Assembly: GCF_003668565.1 (NCBI RefSeq)
Contig: NZ_RCWJ01000003.1
Span: 186,001 to 250,000 of the forward strand
Length of the DNA stretch: 64,000 bases
DNA from: Mycetocola zhadangensis
GTDB lineage: Bacteria > Actinomycetota > Actinomycetes > Actinomycetales > Microbacteriaceae
Direction: 5' to 3'
Each line of letters begins with the position of its first letter. Position 1 is the first letter of the stretch. Below are positions 35,788-45,220 of this stretch, one piece after another. The notes under the pieces are model-generated. The model ran no database searches. It saw nothing but the letters and a program-made list of their open reading frames with translations, and had not been told where the DNA came from. The position numbers were made by a program, and so were the translations under genes.

Positions 35788-36174
35788 TCACGGCACAGCG
35801 GCGATTGCGTCAATTTCAACGAGCGCTCCGCTGCGGGCGGGTGCGACGGCAAGCACGGTGACCGCTGTGCGGCGATCGCCCCAGACGGTGCCCGTCGCGG
35901 CATACGCGTCGTGCGGATCAACGCTCGGGTCGAGGTAGATCGTCAGCTTGACGACGTTCTCGGGTGCGGTCCCGGCTTCGGCGAGCACCGCCAAAACATT
36001 CCGGAGCGCTTGTTCCGTTTGCGCGCCGAGACCGGTGAGAAGGTTGCCTGACCTGTCGGTGCCGTTCTGGCCGCCGACGTAGAGCATGGCACCGGCGGGC
36101 GCGATCATCCCTTCAGCGAATGCCGGGCTGGAGGATAGGCCAGGCGGGTCCACCTGGGTCACGAGATCGGTCAT
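35788..36174 (-). CDS. RidA family protein
   Basis: 128 aa YjgF/YER057c/UK114 fold. Seen: 'MLYVGGQNGTDRSGNLL', 'GAQTEQALRNVLAVLAEAG', 'VVKLTIYLDP' and 'ALVEIDAIAAVP'. The 'RxE'-type C-terminal motif of imine-hydrolysing RidA is not obvious ('LVEIDA'), so this may be a non-RidA subfamily member. Start at 36174 after AAAGGGGA. Confidence 0.85.
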   Translation of the reverse strand: MTDLVTQVDPPGLSSSPAFAEGMIAPAGAMLYVGGQNGTDRSGNLLTGLGAQTEQALRNVLAVLAEAGTAPENVVKLTIYLDPSVDPHDAYAATGTVWGDRRTAVTVLAVAPARSGALVEIDAIAAVP

Positions 36175-36313
36175 CGTCGATCCCCTTTCGTTGGGTGTGG
36201 GTAATTCCCCGAGTATCACTCCGCCGTCGGACCGGCGCCAGCCCCTGTCGCGTCGAAATTCAGCCGCTCAGTCGCTGCCAGTCAGTGTCGCCGCGATCCA
36301 CCAGAATGAGGCC

Positions 36314-37360
36314 ATGGCCTTATACCGTTACTCCGACACGGATCTCGAACCGATCCGTCGAACGACGCTCGTCGCCGAACAGATTCGTGAACGTGAAGAT
36401 ATTCAACGACTCCTTCTTAAACGGATCGGCATCATCAACGAGGACTTCCTGGCCGTGGCCGAGGAATATAGCCTCTTCGAAGACTCACGGCGCAGAGTAG
36501 ATCTTCTTGCGCTGGATCGCCGCGGTAGCCTCGTCGTCATCGAGCTGAAACGCACTGACGACGGCGGTCACATGGAACTTCAGGCGCTCCGATACGCGGC
36601 CATGGTTTCCACCATGACGCTCGATCATTTGGTACAGACTTTCGCTGATTTTCACGCCGTGACCCCGCTTCAGGCTCGCGAAACGATTCTCGATTGGGTG
36701 GATGAGCCCATGGACGAGTTGCCAAATCATGTTCGAATCGTTCTGGTTTCTGGCGACTTCAGCACCGAGGTTACGAGCACGGTCTTGTGGCTGAACGAAA
36801 ACTACAACACCGATATCTCCTGCTATCGCATCGTGCCGTACCGGTTGGAGAGCGAGACCCTCCTGGATCTGCAACAGATCATTCCTCTGCCAGAAGCCAA
36901 ACAATTCCAGATTCAGCAGCGAAAGAAGGTCGCCGCATCGACAGCGGTTCAGACGAGCGGCCGAGACTTCACTCGCTATGACATTCAGATCGCTGGCGGT
37001 GAGTTCACTGATCTGAGCAAGCAAGCGGCAGTGAAGAAGGTCCTTCAACTCCTTCACCTTGCCGGTGTTTCCATCGCCACGCTCATGGAAGCGTGTAAGG
37101 GCAGCCGCTGGGTGGCTGTGCACCCGTCGGCTGATGAAACCGTCGCGGAAGCGTTCGCACGGGAATACCCGGGACGGAGCTCCAACCACCTCTGGTTTGA
37201 CTTGGACATCCGTGGTGAAGGCACGACCTGGGTCACACCGAGGTTTGGCGGGGCCGACACCGAGTCGATACTCGACGCGCTTGCACTAGCAGCCAGCCCA
37301 GCTGTGTCGGTGAAATGGGCTCGGAGAGATCGCGAAGCATCGGGCGATTCCAGCGCCTGA
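36314..37360 (+). CDS. PD-(D/E)XK nuclease-like protein (NucS/DUF91-type domain)
   Basis: 348 aa. Residues about 55-85 carry 'RRRVDLLALDRRGSLVVIELKRT', the D...E-x-K core of PD-(D/E)XK nucleases, followed by 'LQALRYAAMVSTMTLDHLV'. A second strand-rich region ('HVRIVLVSGDFSTEVTSTVLWLNENYNTDISCYRI') matches the rest of such domains. The C-terminal 120 residues (about 225-348) are of unknown fold. It is longer than NucS mismatch endonucleases and lacks a partner gene. Possible DNA repair or defence role. Base composition is slightly more A/T-rich than neighbours. Confidence 0.7.
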   Translation: MALYRYSDTDLEPIRRTTLVAEQIREREDIQRLLLKRIGIINEDFLAVAEEYSLFEDSRRRVDLLALDRRGSLVVIELKRTDDGGHMELQALRYAAMVSTMTLDHLVQTFADFHAVTPLQARETILDWVDEPMDELPNHVRIVLVSGDFSTEVTSTVLWLNENYNTDISCYRIVPYRLESETLLDLQQIIPLPEAKQFQIQQRKKVAASTAVQTSGRDFTRYDIQIAGGEFTDLSKQAAVKKVLQLLHLAGVSIATLMEACKGSRWVAVHPSADETVAEAFAREYPGRSSNHLWFDLDIRGEGTTWVTPRFGGADTESILDALALAASPAVSVKWARRDREASGDSSA

Positions 37361-37432
37361 TCCAGCTGCCGGAAACGTTGCGCCGTCGGTCGTTCCGTCG
37401 TCAGTCGTTCCGTCGCACCAAGCTGCAACCCG

Positions 37433-37624
37433 GCACGCGAGCACACGGGCACACGGGCACACGGGCACACGGGCACACGAGCACACGAGCACACGAGCAC
37501 ACGAGCACACGAGCACACGAGCACACGAGCACACGAGCACACGAGCACACGAGCACACGAGCACACGAGCACACGAGCACACGAGCACACGAGCACACGG
37601 GCACACGGGCACACGGGCACACGA
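37433..37624 (+). repeat. 8-bp tandem repeat (GCACACGR), about 24 units
   Basis: One degenerate unit GCACGCGA (37433-37440), then 23 exact units from 37441: four GCACACGG, fifteen GCACACGA, three GCACACGG, one GCACACGA. It lies between the nuclease-like gene and the last Tad gene (stops at 37360 and 37627). All frames on both strands stay open across it, giving artificial Cys/Val-rich or His/Thr-rich translations. Confidence 0.97.
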
Positions 37625-37626
37625 CG

Positions 37627-37995
37627 CTAGGGCGATGAGGGCGGACCGGCGCGGGCGACAACGGTAACCGCCACACCAAGCACGAGCCGAACCGCGGTCA
37701 CCCGCGCCTCCAGCCCGTCGATGACGCACTCCCCCAGCGCGGCACCGTTGAGACGTGCCGCCTCGGCTGCATTCGCACACGGGTACCCTGCGACCAAACC
37801 CGACGCGGTGTCCGCTGCGGCGAGCGCGGCCGCATCCGCGGCGTTCGCCACCAGTTGACGCGAGATGAGTGCCTGGTTGAGCGGGAGCGCCATTCCCGTC
37901 AGCACCAGCACCGATGCGGCGAGCGCGACGGCGATCACCGACCCGGACCCTTCCTCCCCTCGAGTGCCCAACCAGCCGCGAATCACCCCTCCCAT
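37627..37995 (-). CDS. Rv3654c-like TadE-like protein (helicase/secretion neighbourhood)
   Basis: 122 aa. After an 'EEGSGSVIAVALAASVLVLTGMALPLNQALISRQLVANAADAAALAAADT' stretch it resembles the TadE/TadG-like secreted component encoded last in actinobacterial Tad loci. A GTG at 38010 overlapping the previous stop is an alternative start; the ATG at 37995 has AAGGG upstream. It probably enters the membrane or surface with the pilus. Confidence 0.75.
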   Translation of the reverse strand: MGGVIRGWLGTRGEEGSGSVIAVALAASVLVLTGMALPLNQALISRQLVANAADAAALAAADTASGLVAGYPCANAAEAARLNGAALGECVIDGLEARVTAVRLVLGVAVTVVARAGPPSSP

Positions 37996-38006
37996 GGTCG
38001 CGCCCT

Positions 38007-38432
38007 TCACAGCCCACCGGCGAGCGCGCACCCTGACGCGCGGATCCGAATTCCGGCCGCGAGCGCCGGGCCGAGCCCAGCGGATGCGCTCAGCTCGACG
38101 CAGATGAAATCGCCTGATGTCGACGTGCTGATATCCGCTTCTCCCGCAACCCGTTGCACGCGGGATGCTGCGACGGAAAGGGAATCGCCACGGGCAAGAG
38201 TTCGCGCCGCATCGGCGGCGGCGTCCGATAGTCGCACCTGCTGCGAGGCGACCTGGACGGCACCGAGGCAGCACGCCAGCACAACGACGACAGCGGGCAA
38301 CGCCACAGCAAACTCCGCCGTGACGCTGCCCGCCGAGTCGCTCCAACGCCGGCTCGCCCGATTCGAGCCGGCGCCGAAACGCTGAACCGCGGTGTACCCG
38401 TACACCGCGCGCGCCCGCAGAGCGCCCAACAT
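38007..38432 (-). CDS. TadE-family pseudopilin
   Basis: 141 aa. 'GSVTAEFAVALPAVVVVLACCLGAVQVA' fits the prepilin-like G/xxxxEF processing motif followed by a hydrophobic helix. The rest is a small extracellular domain. Minor pilin of the Flp/Tad system. It ends within the GTGA at the start of the next gene. Confidence 0.8.
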   Translation of the reverse strand: MLGALRARAVYGYTAVQRFGAGSNRASRRWSDSAGSVTAEFAVALPAVVVVLACCLGAVQVASQQVRLSDAAADAARTLARGDSLSVAASRVQRVAGEADISTSTSGDFICVELSASAGLGPALAAGIRIRASGCALAGGL

Positions 38433-38442
38433 GACGTCTTCT

Positions 38443-38682
38443 CTACCCGGTGAACGTGAGTGCGCGACGCACGAGGTCCGTGAGTATTGTGCGAACCTCG
38501 TCGCTCCTCATGATGACAACGAGCAACCCCGCGAACCCAACTGCGGCCATCGTTGCGATCGCGTACTCCGCCGTCGCCGCGCCCTCATCGTCGCGAAGCC
38601 GCTCCGCGACGGCTCTCCCCTGCCGCCGTACCCAACCGGCCGGCCTCCCGCCCACCTCCTCTGATGCGCCCCTCGTGCTCAT
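38443..38682 (-). CDS. DUF4244 Flp-type pilin
   Basis: 79 aa. 'DDEGAATAEYAIATMAAVGFAGLLVVI' matches the Flp prepilin motif G/xxxxEY plus helix; the leader is long and basic. Likely major pilin of the actinobacterial Tad system. No prepilin peptidase gene is in the window. Confidence 0.85.
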   Translation of the reverse strand: MSTRGASEEVGGRPAGWVRRQGRAVAERLRDDEGAATAEYAIATMAAVGFAGLLVVIMRSDEVRTILTDLVRRALTFTG

Positions 38683-38786
38683 TCTGTTCTCCCTTCACCT
38701 TTCGCGATGACACTTCGTTGCACGAGGAACTCCAGTGTCCTGCGGGCAACGCACCCCGCACGCCGCAGAACAAAAAGTGGGATGGT

Positions 38787-39791
38787 TCATCCGAACCCGG
38801 CCACTGTGGAGGACAAGATGCTGAGCATGAGCGGGGCGACACCCACGAGCATGAACGCCGGGAGTATGCAGATCCCGAGCGGCAGCATGAGCCGAGTGCC
38901 GAGCGCGGCTGCGGCTCGTTGAGCCTGCGATCGCGCATCCCACCGAACGCTCTCGGCCTCGCTGGCCAAGAGTTCGGCAGCGGGAACGCCCGCAGCTCGA
39001 GACAGCGCCAGGACCCCTTCGACCGCCGCAGCGCTGTCGTCATGCTCCGCCGTCCTGGTGCGCCGAGGCGCGCGTCCGCGACGGGGTCGATGTTCCGGGT
39101 TATCGGCCAGCCCGCAGCGATCCAGTGCGTCGTCGACGGCCGCCCGTGCCCGGACATACGATGCTCCGGACGAGAGAGCGATGGCGAGAAGGTCGATCTC
39201 AAGTCCGGGGGCGCTCGTAGTCGGTACCGCACGATTCACCATTCGGTTCGACCAGCGCCAAGCCGCGACGGAAAGGACGACCCCGAGCGCCAGACACACG
39301 AGGCCCGGGCCCGTAGTGAACAGAGTTCCGAGCGTGTCAAACCCCAGGACCGAGCCGAAAAGCAGGCTGACAGCTGGCAGCACCATCACCAACCGGGAGG
39401 TGGACCGAGGCCCGGCAAGGGCGGCGGCGATGTCGCGTTGAGTCTGGCCGAGCGCACGCTGGGACCTTGCGAGCTGCGACAGGCATGGCCCAAGCCGGGC
39501 TCCGGTGCCGATGGCGACGGACCACGCGGCGGCGACAGAACGCCAGGCGTGACCAGCCGGGCCGTCTGGCGCAGCTGACACAATCGCCGCTGGTACATCG
39601 ACACCGTCGCGCGCGGCCAGGGCGGCCGCAGCAACAACCTCGGCTGTGGGATCGCGACGGCTGCGCCCGAGCCCGTCGGCGAGGTACTGCCACGCCGCCG
39701 GTGATGGGACGCCAGCCCGCAGAAGCACGGCGAGCCGCTGGGTGATCGCCGCTACCCGTTCGACGGCGGGTGTGTCGTCGGTTCCTCTCAC
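38787..39791 (-). CDS. Type II/IV secretion F-family membrane protein (TadB/TadC combined)
   Basis: 334 aa. The first half (about 1-180) resembles TadB-like proteins ('ITQRLAVLLRAGVPSPAAWQYLA' ... two membrane helices), the second (about 195-334) resembles TadC ('LEIDLLAIALSSGASYVRARAAVDDAL' ... 'LGTRLMLPLGICILPAFMLVGVAPLML'). In M. tuberculosis these are two genes (Rv3658c, Rv3657c); here one. It forms the inner-membrane platform of the pilus machine. Overlaps tadA by ATGA. Confidence 0.82.
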   Translation of the reverse strand: MRGTDDTPAVERVAAITQRLAVLLRAGVPSPAAWQYLADGLGRSRRDPTAEVVAAAALAARDGVDVPAAIVSAAPDGPAGHAWRSVAAAWSVAIGTGARLGPCLSQLARSQRALGQTQRDIAAALAGPRSTSRLVMVLPAVSLLFGSVLGFDTLGTLFTTGPGLVCLALGVVLSVAAWRWSNRMVNRAVPTTSAPGLEIDLLAIALSSGASYVRARAAVDDALDRCGLADNPEHRPRRGRAPRRTRTAEHDDSAAAVEGVLALSRAAGVPAAELLASEAESVRWDARSQAQRAAAALGTRLMLPLGICILPAFMLVGVAPLMLSILSSTVAGFG

Positions 39792-40930
39792 GGTGCGGTC
39801 TCACGAATCGCGAGCCGGCCCTGGGCATCGAGCCCGAACTGACCCACTCGTGCCAGCCGGCGAACCCCGTCGAGGCGTTCGAGGTGAAGGACCAGCCCGA
39901 TGGCGCTTACCGTCTGTCTGGCGACAGCGTCCTGTGTCATTCCGGCGAGCGCACCCAGCGCCTCCACTCGGGCCGGAACATCGACGAGCGAGTTAGCGTG
40001 CAGTGTGCCAGCTCCGCCGTCGTGACCTGTGTTGAGCGCGGCAAGCATCTCCCGCACTTCGGCTCCTCGACACTCACCGACCACCAGCCGGTCGGGCCGC
40101 ATGCGGAGCGCCTCCCGCACCAGCCGGTCCATCCCGATGGCGCCCGCACCCTCGAGGTTCGCTTGCCGGGACTCAAGTGACACGAAGTGCGGATGCTCAA
40201 CACCCAGTTCCGCCACGTCCTCGATGGCAACGATACGTTCGGTGGCCGGCGCCGAGGCGAGGAGCGCGCCGAGCAGTGTGGTCTTCCCTGTGCCAGCCGC
40301 TCCTGTGATCAGGAGGTTGGTTCGGTCGCTGACCGCTCGCGCCAGGTCCTCGGCGCGAGAAGCATCGAACATTCCCGCCTTCCCGAGTTCGGCGAGGCTG
40401 CGGCGCCGAACCTGCGGCACACGAATGCTGAGGAGAGTGCCGCTCACGGACACCGGCGGCAGCACGGCGTGCACCCGGACTCCTCCGGTAAGCCTGACGT
40501 CGACACACGGTGTCGCCTCGTCGATGTGCCGGCCGCCAAGCGCGATCAGTCGCACAGCGAGCTCGCGAACCTCTTTCTCTGTGAGCCGCAGTGCGTCATC
40601 TCTCCGGAGCCCGTCGCCCCGGTCGACCCAGCACCCTCCTTTCTCGCCGTTGATGAAGAGGTCGGTGACGTCAGGTGCGACGAGAAAGTCGCTGAGCGGG
40701 CCGAACTCCGCGGCCAGCCCGAGCCGAAGCCGAGCGGCGTCGGACGAAGGAGGTGGGCCAGCCGGGCCGCCGACGTCGGGGGACGCGTCGACCGACCCGG
40801 CTGGGGTCAGGCTTGGTGCAGCCTCCTGCCCCGCGCCCCGCGAGCGGGCGTTGCGGAGCGGTGTCTGCGCACCAGGCTGAGCTCGTGCCGTCGGTGCCCT
40901 GGTCGGGGCGGCAACAAATCGAGGGCCCAT
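39788..40930 (-). CDS. tadA: TadA family secretion/pilus ATPase
   Basis: 380 aa. After a Pro/Ala-rich N-terminal 55 residues: 'VTDLFINGEKGGCWVDRGDGL', Walker A 'LLITGAAGTGKTTLLGALL', Asp box 'RIVAIEDVAELGVEHPHFVSLESRQ', Walker B-like 'LRMRPDRLVVGECRGAEVREMLAALNTGHDGGAGTLHAN'. Powers pilus assembly from the cytoplasm. First gene of the minus-strand tad operon. Confidence 0.9.
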   Translation of the reverse strand: MGPRFVAAPTRAPTARAQPGAQTPLRNARSRGAGQEAAPSLTPAGSVDASPDVGGPAGPPPSSDAARLRLGLAAEFGPLSDFLVAPDVTDLFINGEKGGCWVDRGDGLRRDDALRLTEKEVRELAVRLIALGGRHIDEATPCVDVRLTGGVRVHAVLPPVSVSGTLLSIRVPQVRRRSLAELGKAGMFDASRAEDLARAVSDRTNLLITGAAGTGKTTLLGALLASAPATERIVAIEDVAELGVEHPHFVSLESRQANLEGAGAIGMDRLVREALRMRPDRLVVGECRGAEVREMLAALNTGHDGGAGTLHANSLVDVPARVEALGALAGMTQDAVARQTVSAIGLVLHLERLDGVRRLARVGQFGLDAQGRLAIRETAP

Positions 40931-41354
40931 AACCGGAACGCTATCGAGGTGACAATTCCGATCGTGCCAGCCGACGGCATCCGTGGATAAAGGATCAGCG
41001 TTCGGATCGTGGGGAGGAGTTCAACGCTCCCCGATCAGCGGCTTGTAAAAAGGGTGCCCGGACGTGGAATGGCGACATCCATTGGGGGAAATGGATGCCG
41101 CCACAGGCGGCGATTGATTGGGGGGAATCATCACGCCGCATGCTCGAATATAAGAATTCGGCCGCTGCCAAGTGTACGCGGATTGCATGCTTTTGCAAGC
41201 GAAAATGGCGTCCTTAGTCCCCCAAAAAGCGGACTAGCGCAGATGGCGCTGTGTGGCGCCCCAATCGGGCCCTCGACCTCTTTCCGGTACAGTCTGTATG
41301 GGTCACACAGAAGTGACCGGAACAAAGCGGCGCGAAGGAGCGAGAACCCACAAT
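40931..41354. other. Divergent intergenic region between tadA and acs
   Basis: 424 bp. It contains hairpins CATCCATT-GGGGGA-AATGGATG (41076-41097) and CCGCC-ACA-GGCGG (41098-41110), an A/T-rich patch near 41145-41160, and the GGTCAC/GTGACC dyad close to acs. No gene seen. Confidence 0.6.
41301..41318 (+). promoter_or_regulatory. Operator-like dyad upstream of acs
   Basis: GGTCAC-ACAGAA-GTGACC, a perfect 6-bp inverted repeat with 6-bp spacer, 37 bp before the acs ATG and just downstream of a TATGGG sequence (41298) that could be part of a -10. Fits a dimeric regulator of acetate metabolism; which one is unknown. Confidence 0.45.
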
Positions 41355-43322
<1,968 letters not shown>

Positions 43323-43344
43323 CTTCACGCCGCCACAAGGATCT

Positions 43345-43397
43345 CGGCCCCAGATAAGGATGAAAATTCGAACTTCGTCCTTATCTCGGGCCGTTTT
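43345..43397. terminator. AGATAAGGA-type hairpin, copy 1
   Basis: CGGCCCCAGATAAGGA (43345-43360) pairs with TCCTTATCTCGGGCCG (43378-43393) with one mismatch, then TTTT. It sits between convergent acs and the DUF559 gene. A related hairpin occurs at 52117-52159. Confidence 0.8.
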
Positions 43398-43421
43398 CCT
43401 TGTCCGGACGCGCAACCGGCC

Positions 43422-44270
43422 TCACCGGCCGATGGTAGCCGTGAGCAAGTGGAGCCCCTCGGCCATCGCGGTGAGGATGGTCGCTTCGACGAACTTCCAG
43501 TCGTACATGACCTGGTAATAGTCGAACCGCAGCACCGTGTATCCGAGCAGGGTGAGGCGTGCATCCTGGGCGAGGTCGCGGCGTCGCGTCGCAGGGTCGG
43601 AGTGGGGCCCGTGGCCGTCGATCTGGACAATTAGTCTGTCGCCGATCAGCCCGTCCACCAGGTGACCATCAATTTTCACCTGTTGCTGCATGTGAATCCC
43701 GAGCCGACGCAACCGAACGACAGGGAGCGTCTCGATGCCGGAATCACTGAACTGACTGGTTGCCTCCGCCAGCCGGCGAAATGCTTTGGAACGCCGTTGC
43801 CACCGGCTCAGTTCGCCGAACGACACCGCACCGCTGCGCACTGCCGAGTCGAAGACGACTATGGCTTTCTCGAACGGTTGGCAGTCAGCGATACTCACGA
43901 GCAGGTTCTGAACCGGGTCGATGAGCTCGAACGCACCAACTGGAACCAGCGGTTGACCCCAGTGCAACCGGAGGTGTGCGGCAGGGCGGACCACCGCGTT
44001 TCGCGAGACGGCCAGGTGGATACGTTCGTCGGTGATGGTCCACAGCCCCCGTTCCTGTGCCGCGGACACACAGGTCAACCGGCCGCCAAGAGCCGCAGCC
44101 GCCCGGAGAGCCTGCGACGAACGGCGCGTATACAACCACTGCCGTCGGGCAGTCCGAACCCGCTGTGCCGCCATCGCTTTCTCAATGGCATGCGCTGTGA
44201 ACCCTGCATCCAGAGCATCGCTGCGGTGCGCGATGCCGTTGTGCGTGTTGAGCCAGACTTCGAGATCCAT
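43422..44270 (-). CDS. DUF559-type nuclease-like protein with AbiEi-like N-terminus
   Basis: 282 aa. N-terminal winged-helix-like segment ('THNGIAHRSDALDAGFTAHAIEKAMAAQRVRTARRQWLY'), as in AbiEi-type antitoxin-like proteins; C-terminal DUF559/Vsr-like fold with 'IVQIDGHGPHSDPATRRRDLAQDARLTLLGYTVLRFDYYQV'. Common as a single gene in Microbacteriaceae and relatives; function not established. Start at 44270 (an upstream ATG at 44297 is possible). Confidence 0.75.
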   Translation of the reverse strand: MDLEVWLNTHNGIAHRSDALDAGFTAHAIEKAMAAQRVRTARRQWLYTRRSSQALRAAAALGGRLTCVSAAQERGLWTITDERIHLAVSRNAVVRPAAHLRLHWGQPLVPVGAFELIDPVQNLLVSIADCQPFEKAIVVFDSAVRSGAVSFGELSRWQRRSKAFRRLAEATSQFSDSGIETLPVVRLRRLGIHMQQQVKIDGHLVDGLIGDRLIVQIDGHGPHSDPATRRRDLAQDARLTLLGYTVLRFDYYQVMYDWKFVEATILTAMAEGLHLLTATIGR

Positions 44271-44469
44271 CCGTTTATGGTGCCGAGCGGGTGCCACGCC
44301 CGCGGCCGTCGGACGAATTCTGTGGGCAATTGCCTACCGATGCTCGATTGTGAGGGTGGTCGCAGGACGGCGTGCACTTGCTGCCTTGAACGGAAAGCGC
44401 CGAGAAAAGGTTCCCCAGCTACGTGAGTTTCCTATCCCCGGCGCTATTTCCTTGAGCGGGTCGGTCCGG

Positions 44470-44931
44470 TTAGGCGAACGCGAGAACCAGCTCCACTTCA
44501 ACCGGCGCGTCCATCGGCAGCACCGCGACTCCCACGGCTGAGCGGGCGTGAATGCCGGCGTCCCCGAAAATCTCTCCGAGCACGGTCGACGCACCGTTGA
44601 TGACAGCGGGCTGACCGATGAATGCGGGGTCGGATGCCACGAAGCCGGTTACCTTCACAACCTGGGTGACCCGATCAAGCGAGCCGATCACACTCTCGGC
44701 CGCGGCCAGCGCGTTGAGCGCACAGATTTTCGCGTACTTCTGGGCGTCCTCTGCAGTAACGTCGGCACCGACTTTGCCCGTTGCCGGGAGAGACCCCTCG
44801 ACGAACGGCAGCTGGCCCGAGGTGTAGACGAGGTTTCCCTGCACGACTGCTGGCACGTATGCCGCAACGGGCGCGGCGACGCCGGGAAGCTCAAGTCCCA
44901 GCTCGGCGAGCCGGTCGGCGATCCGCGCCAC
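44470..44931 (-). CDS. RidA family protein (Rv3678c-like)
   Basis: 153 aa. 'LVYTSGQLPFVEGSLPATGKVGADVTAEDAQKYAKICALNALAAAESV', 'VKVTGFVASDPAFIGQPAVINGAS' and 'HARSAVGVAVLPMDAPVEVELVLAFA'. The C-terminal 'P-x-x-x-x-VEVELV' is the usual RidA-fold end. GTG start shares one base with the DUF4177 stop (TAGTG). Synteny with Rv3678c/Rv3678A near ponA supports the call. Confidence 0.88.
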   Translation of the reverse strand: MARIADRLAELGLELPGVAAPVAAYVPAVVQGNLVYTSGQLPFVEGSLPATGKVGADVTAEDAQKYAKICALNALAAAESVIGSLDRVTQVVKVTGFVASDPAFIGQPAVINGASTVLGEIFGDAGIHARSAVGVAVLPMDAPVEVELVLAFA

Positions 44932-45092
44932 TAGTTGGCCTCGGCGATCGGGCGCTTGAGGTAAGCAACGAGTCCGCCCTCTGGTCCATTGACGACCTGG
45001 ACGAGCTCCCAGCCGTCCGCACCCCAGTTGTTGAGGATTGCGGCGGTGTTGTGGATCATGAGGGGGGTCGTGAGGTACTCCCAGCGAGGCAT
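44931..45092 (-). CDS. Small DUF4177-like protein
   Basis: 53 aa: begins MPRWEYLTTPLM and contains 'NNWGADGWELVQVVNGPEGGLVAYLKRP', the W-x-G-W-E-L core of DUF4177 proteins. It is divergent from the PBP gene and coupled to RidA. Function unknown; the pair is conserved in actinobacteria. Confidence 0.85.
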   Translation of the reverse strand: MPRWEYLTTPLMIHNTAAILNNWGADGWELVQVVNGPEGGLVAYLKRPIAEAN

Positions 45093-45220
45093 TTTGGTCC
45101 TTTTGTATCGGTGACGAGAGCGACTCAGAGGGCTGCACAGCCCGGCGACACGGCGCGGGAACTGACCTTCTGCTACGCCCATTAAGGCGCTTTTACAGAT
45201 TTGTCGCTTAAAGTGATCCT

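Noticed and set aside
37433-37624. CRISPR array
   Set aside because: Units are 8 bp and contiguous, with no spacers and no cas genes.
37286-38017. Cys/Val-rich or His/Thr-rich repetitive 'proteins' across the tandem repeat
   Set aside because: The 8-bp unit keeps all six frames open; the products are artefacts of the repeat and overlap the Tad gene in other frames.
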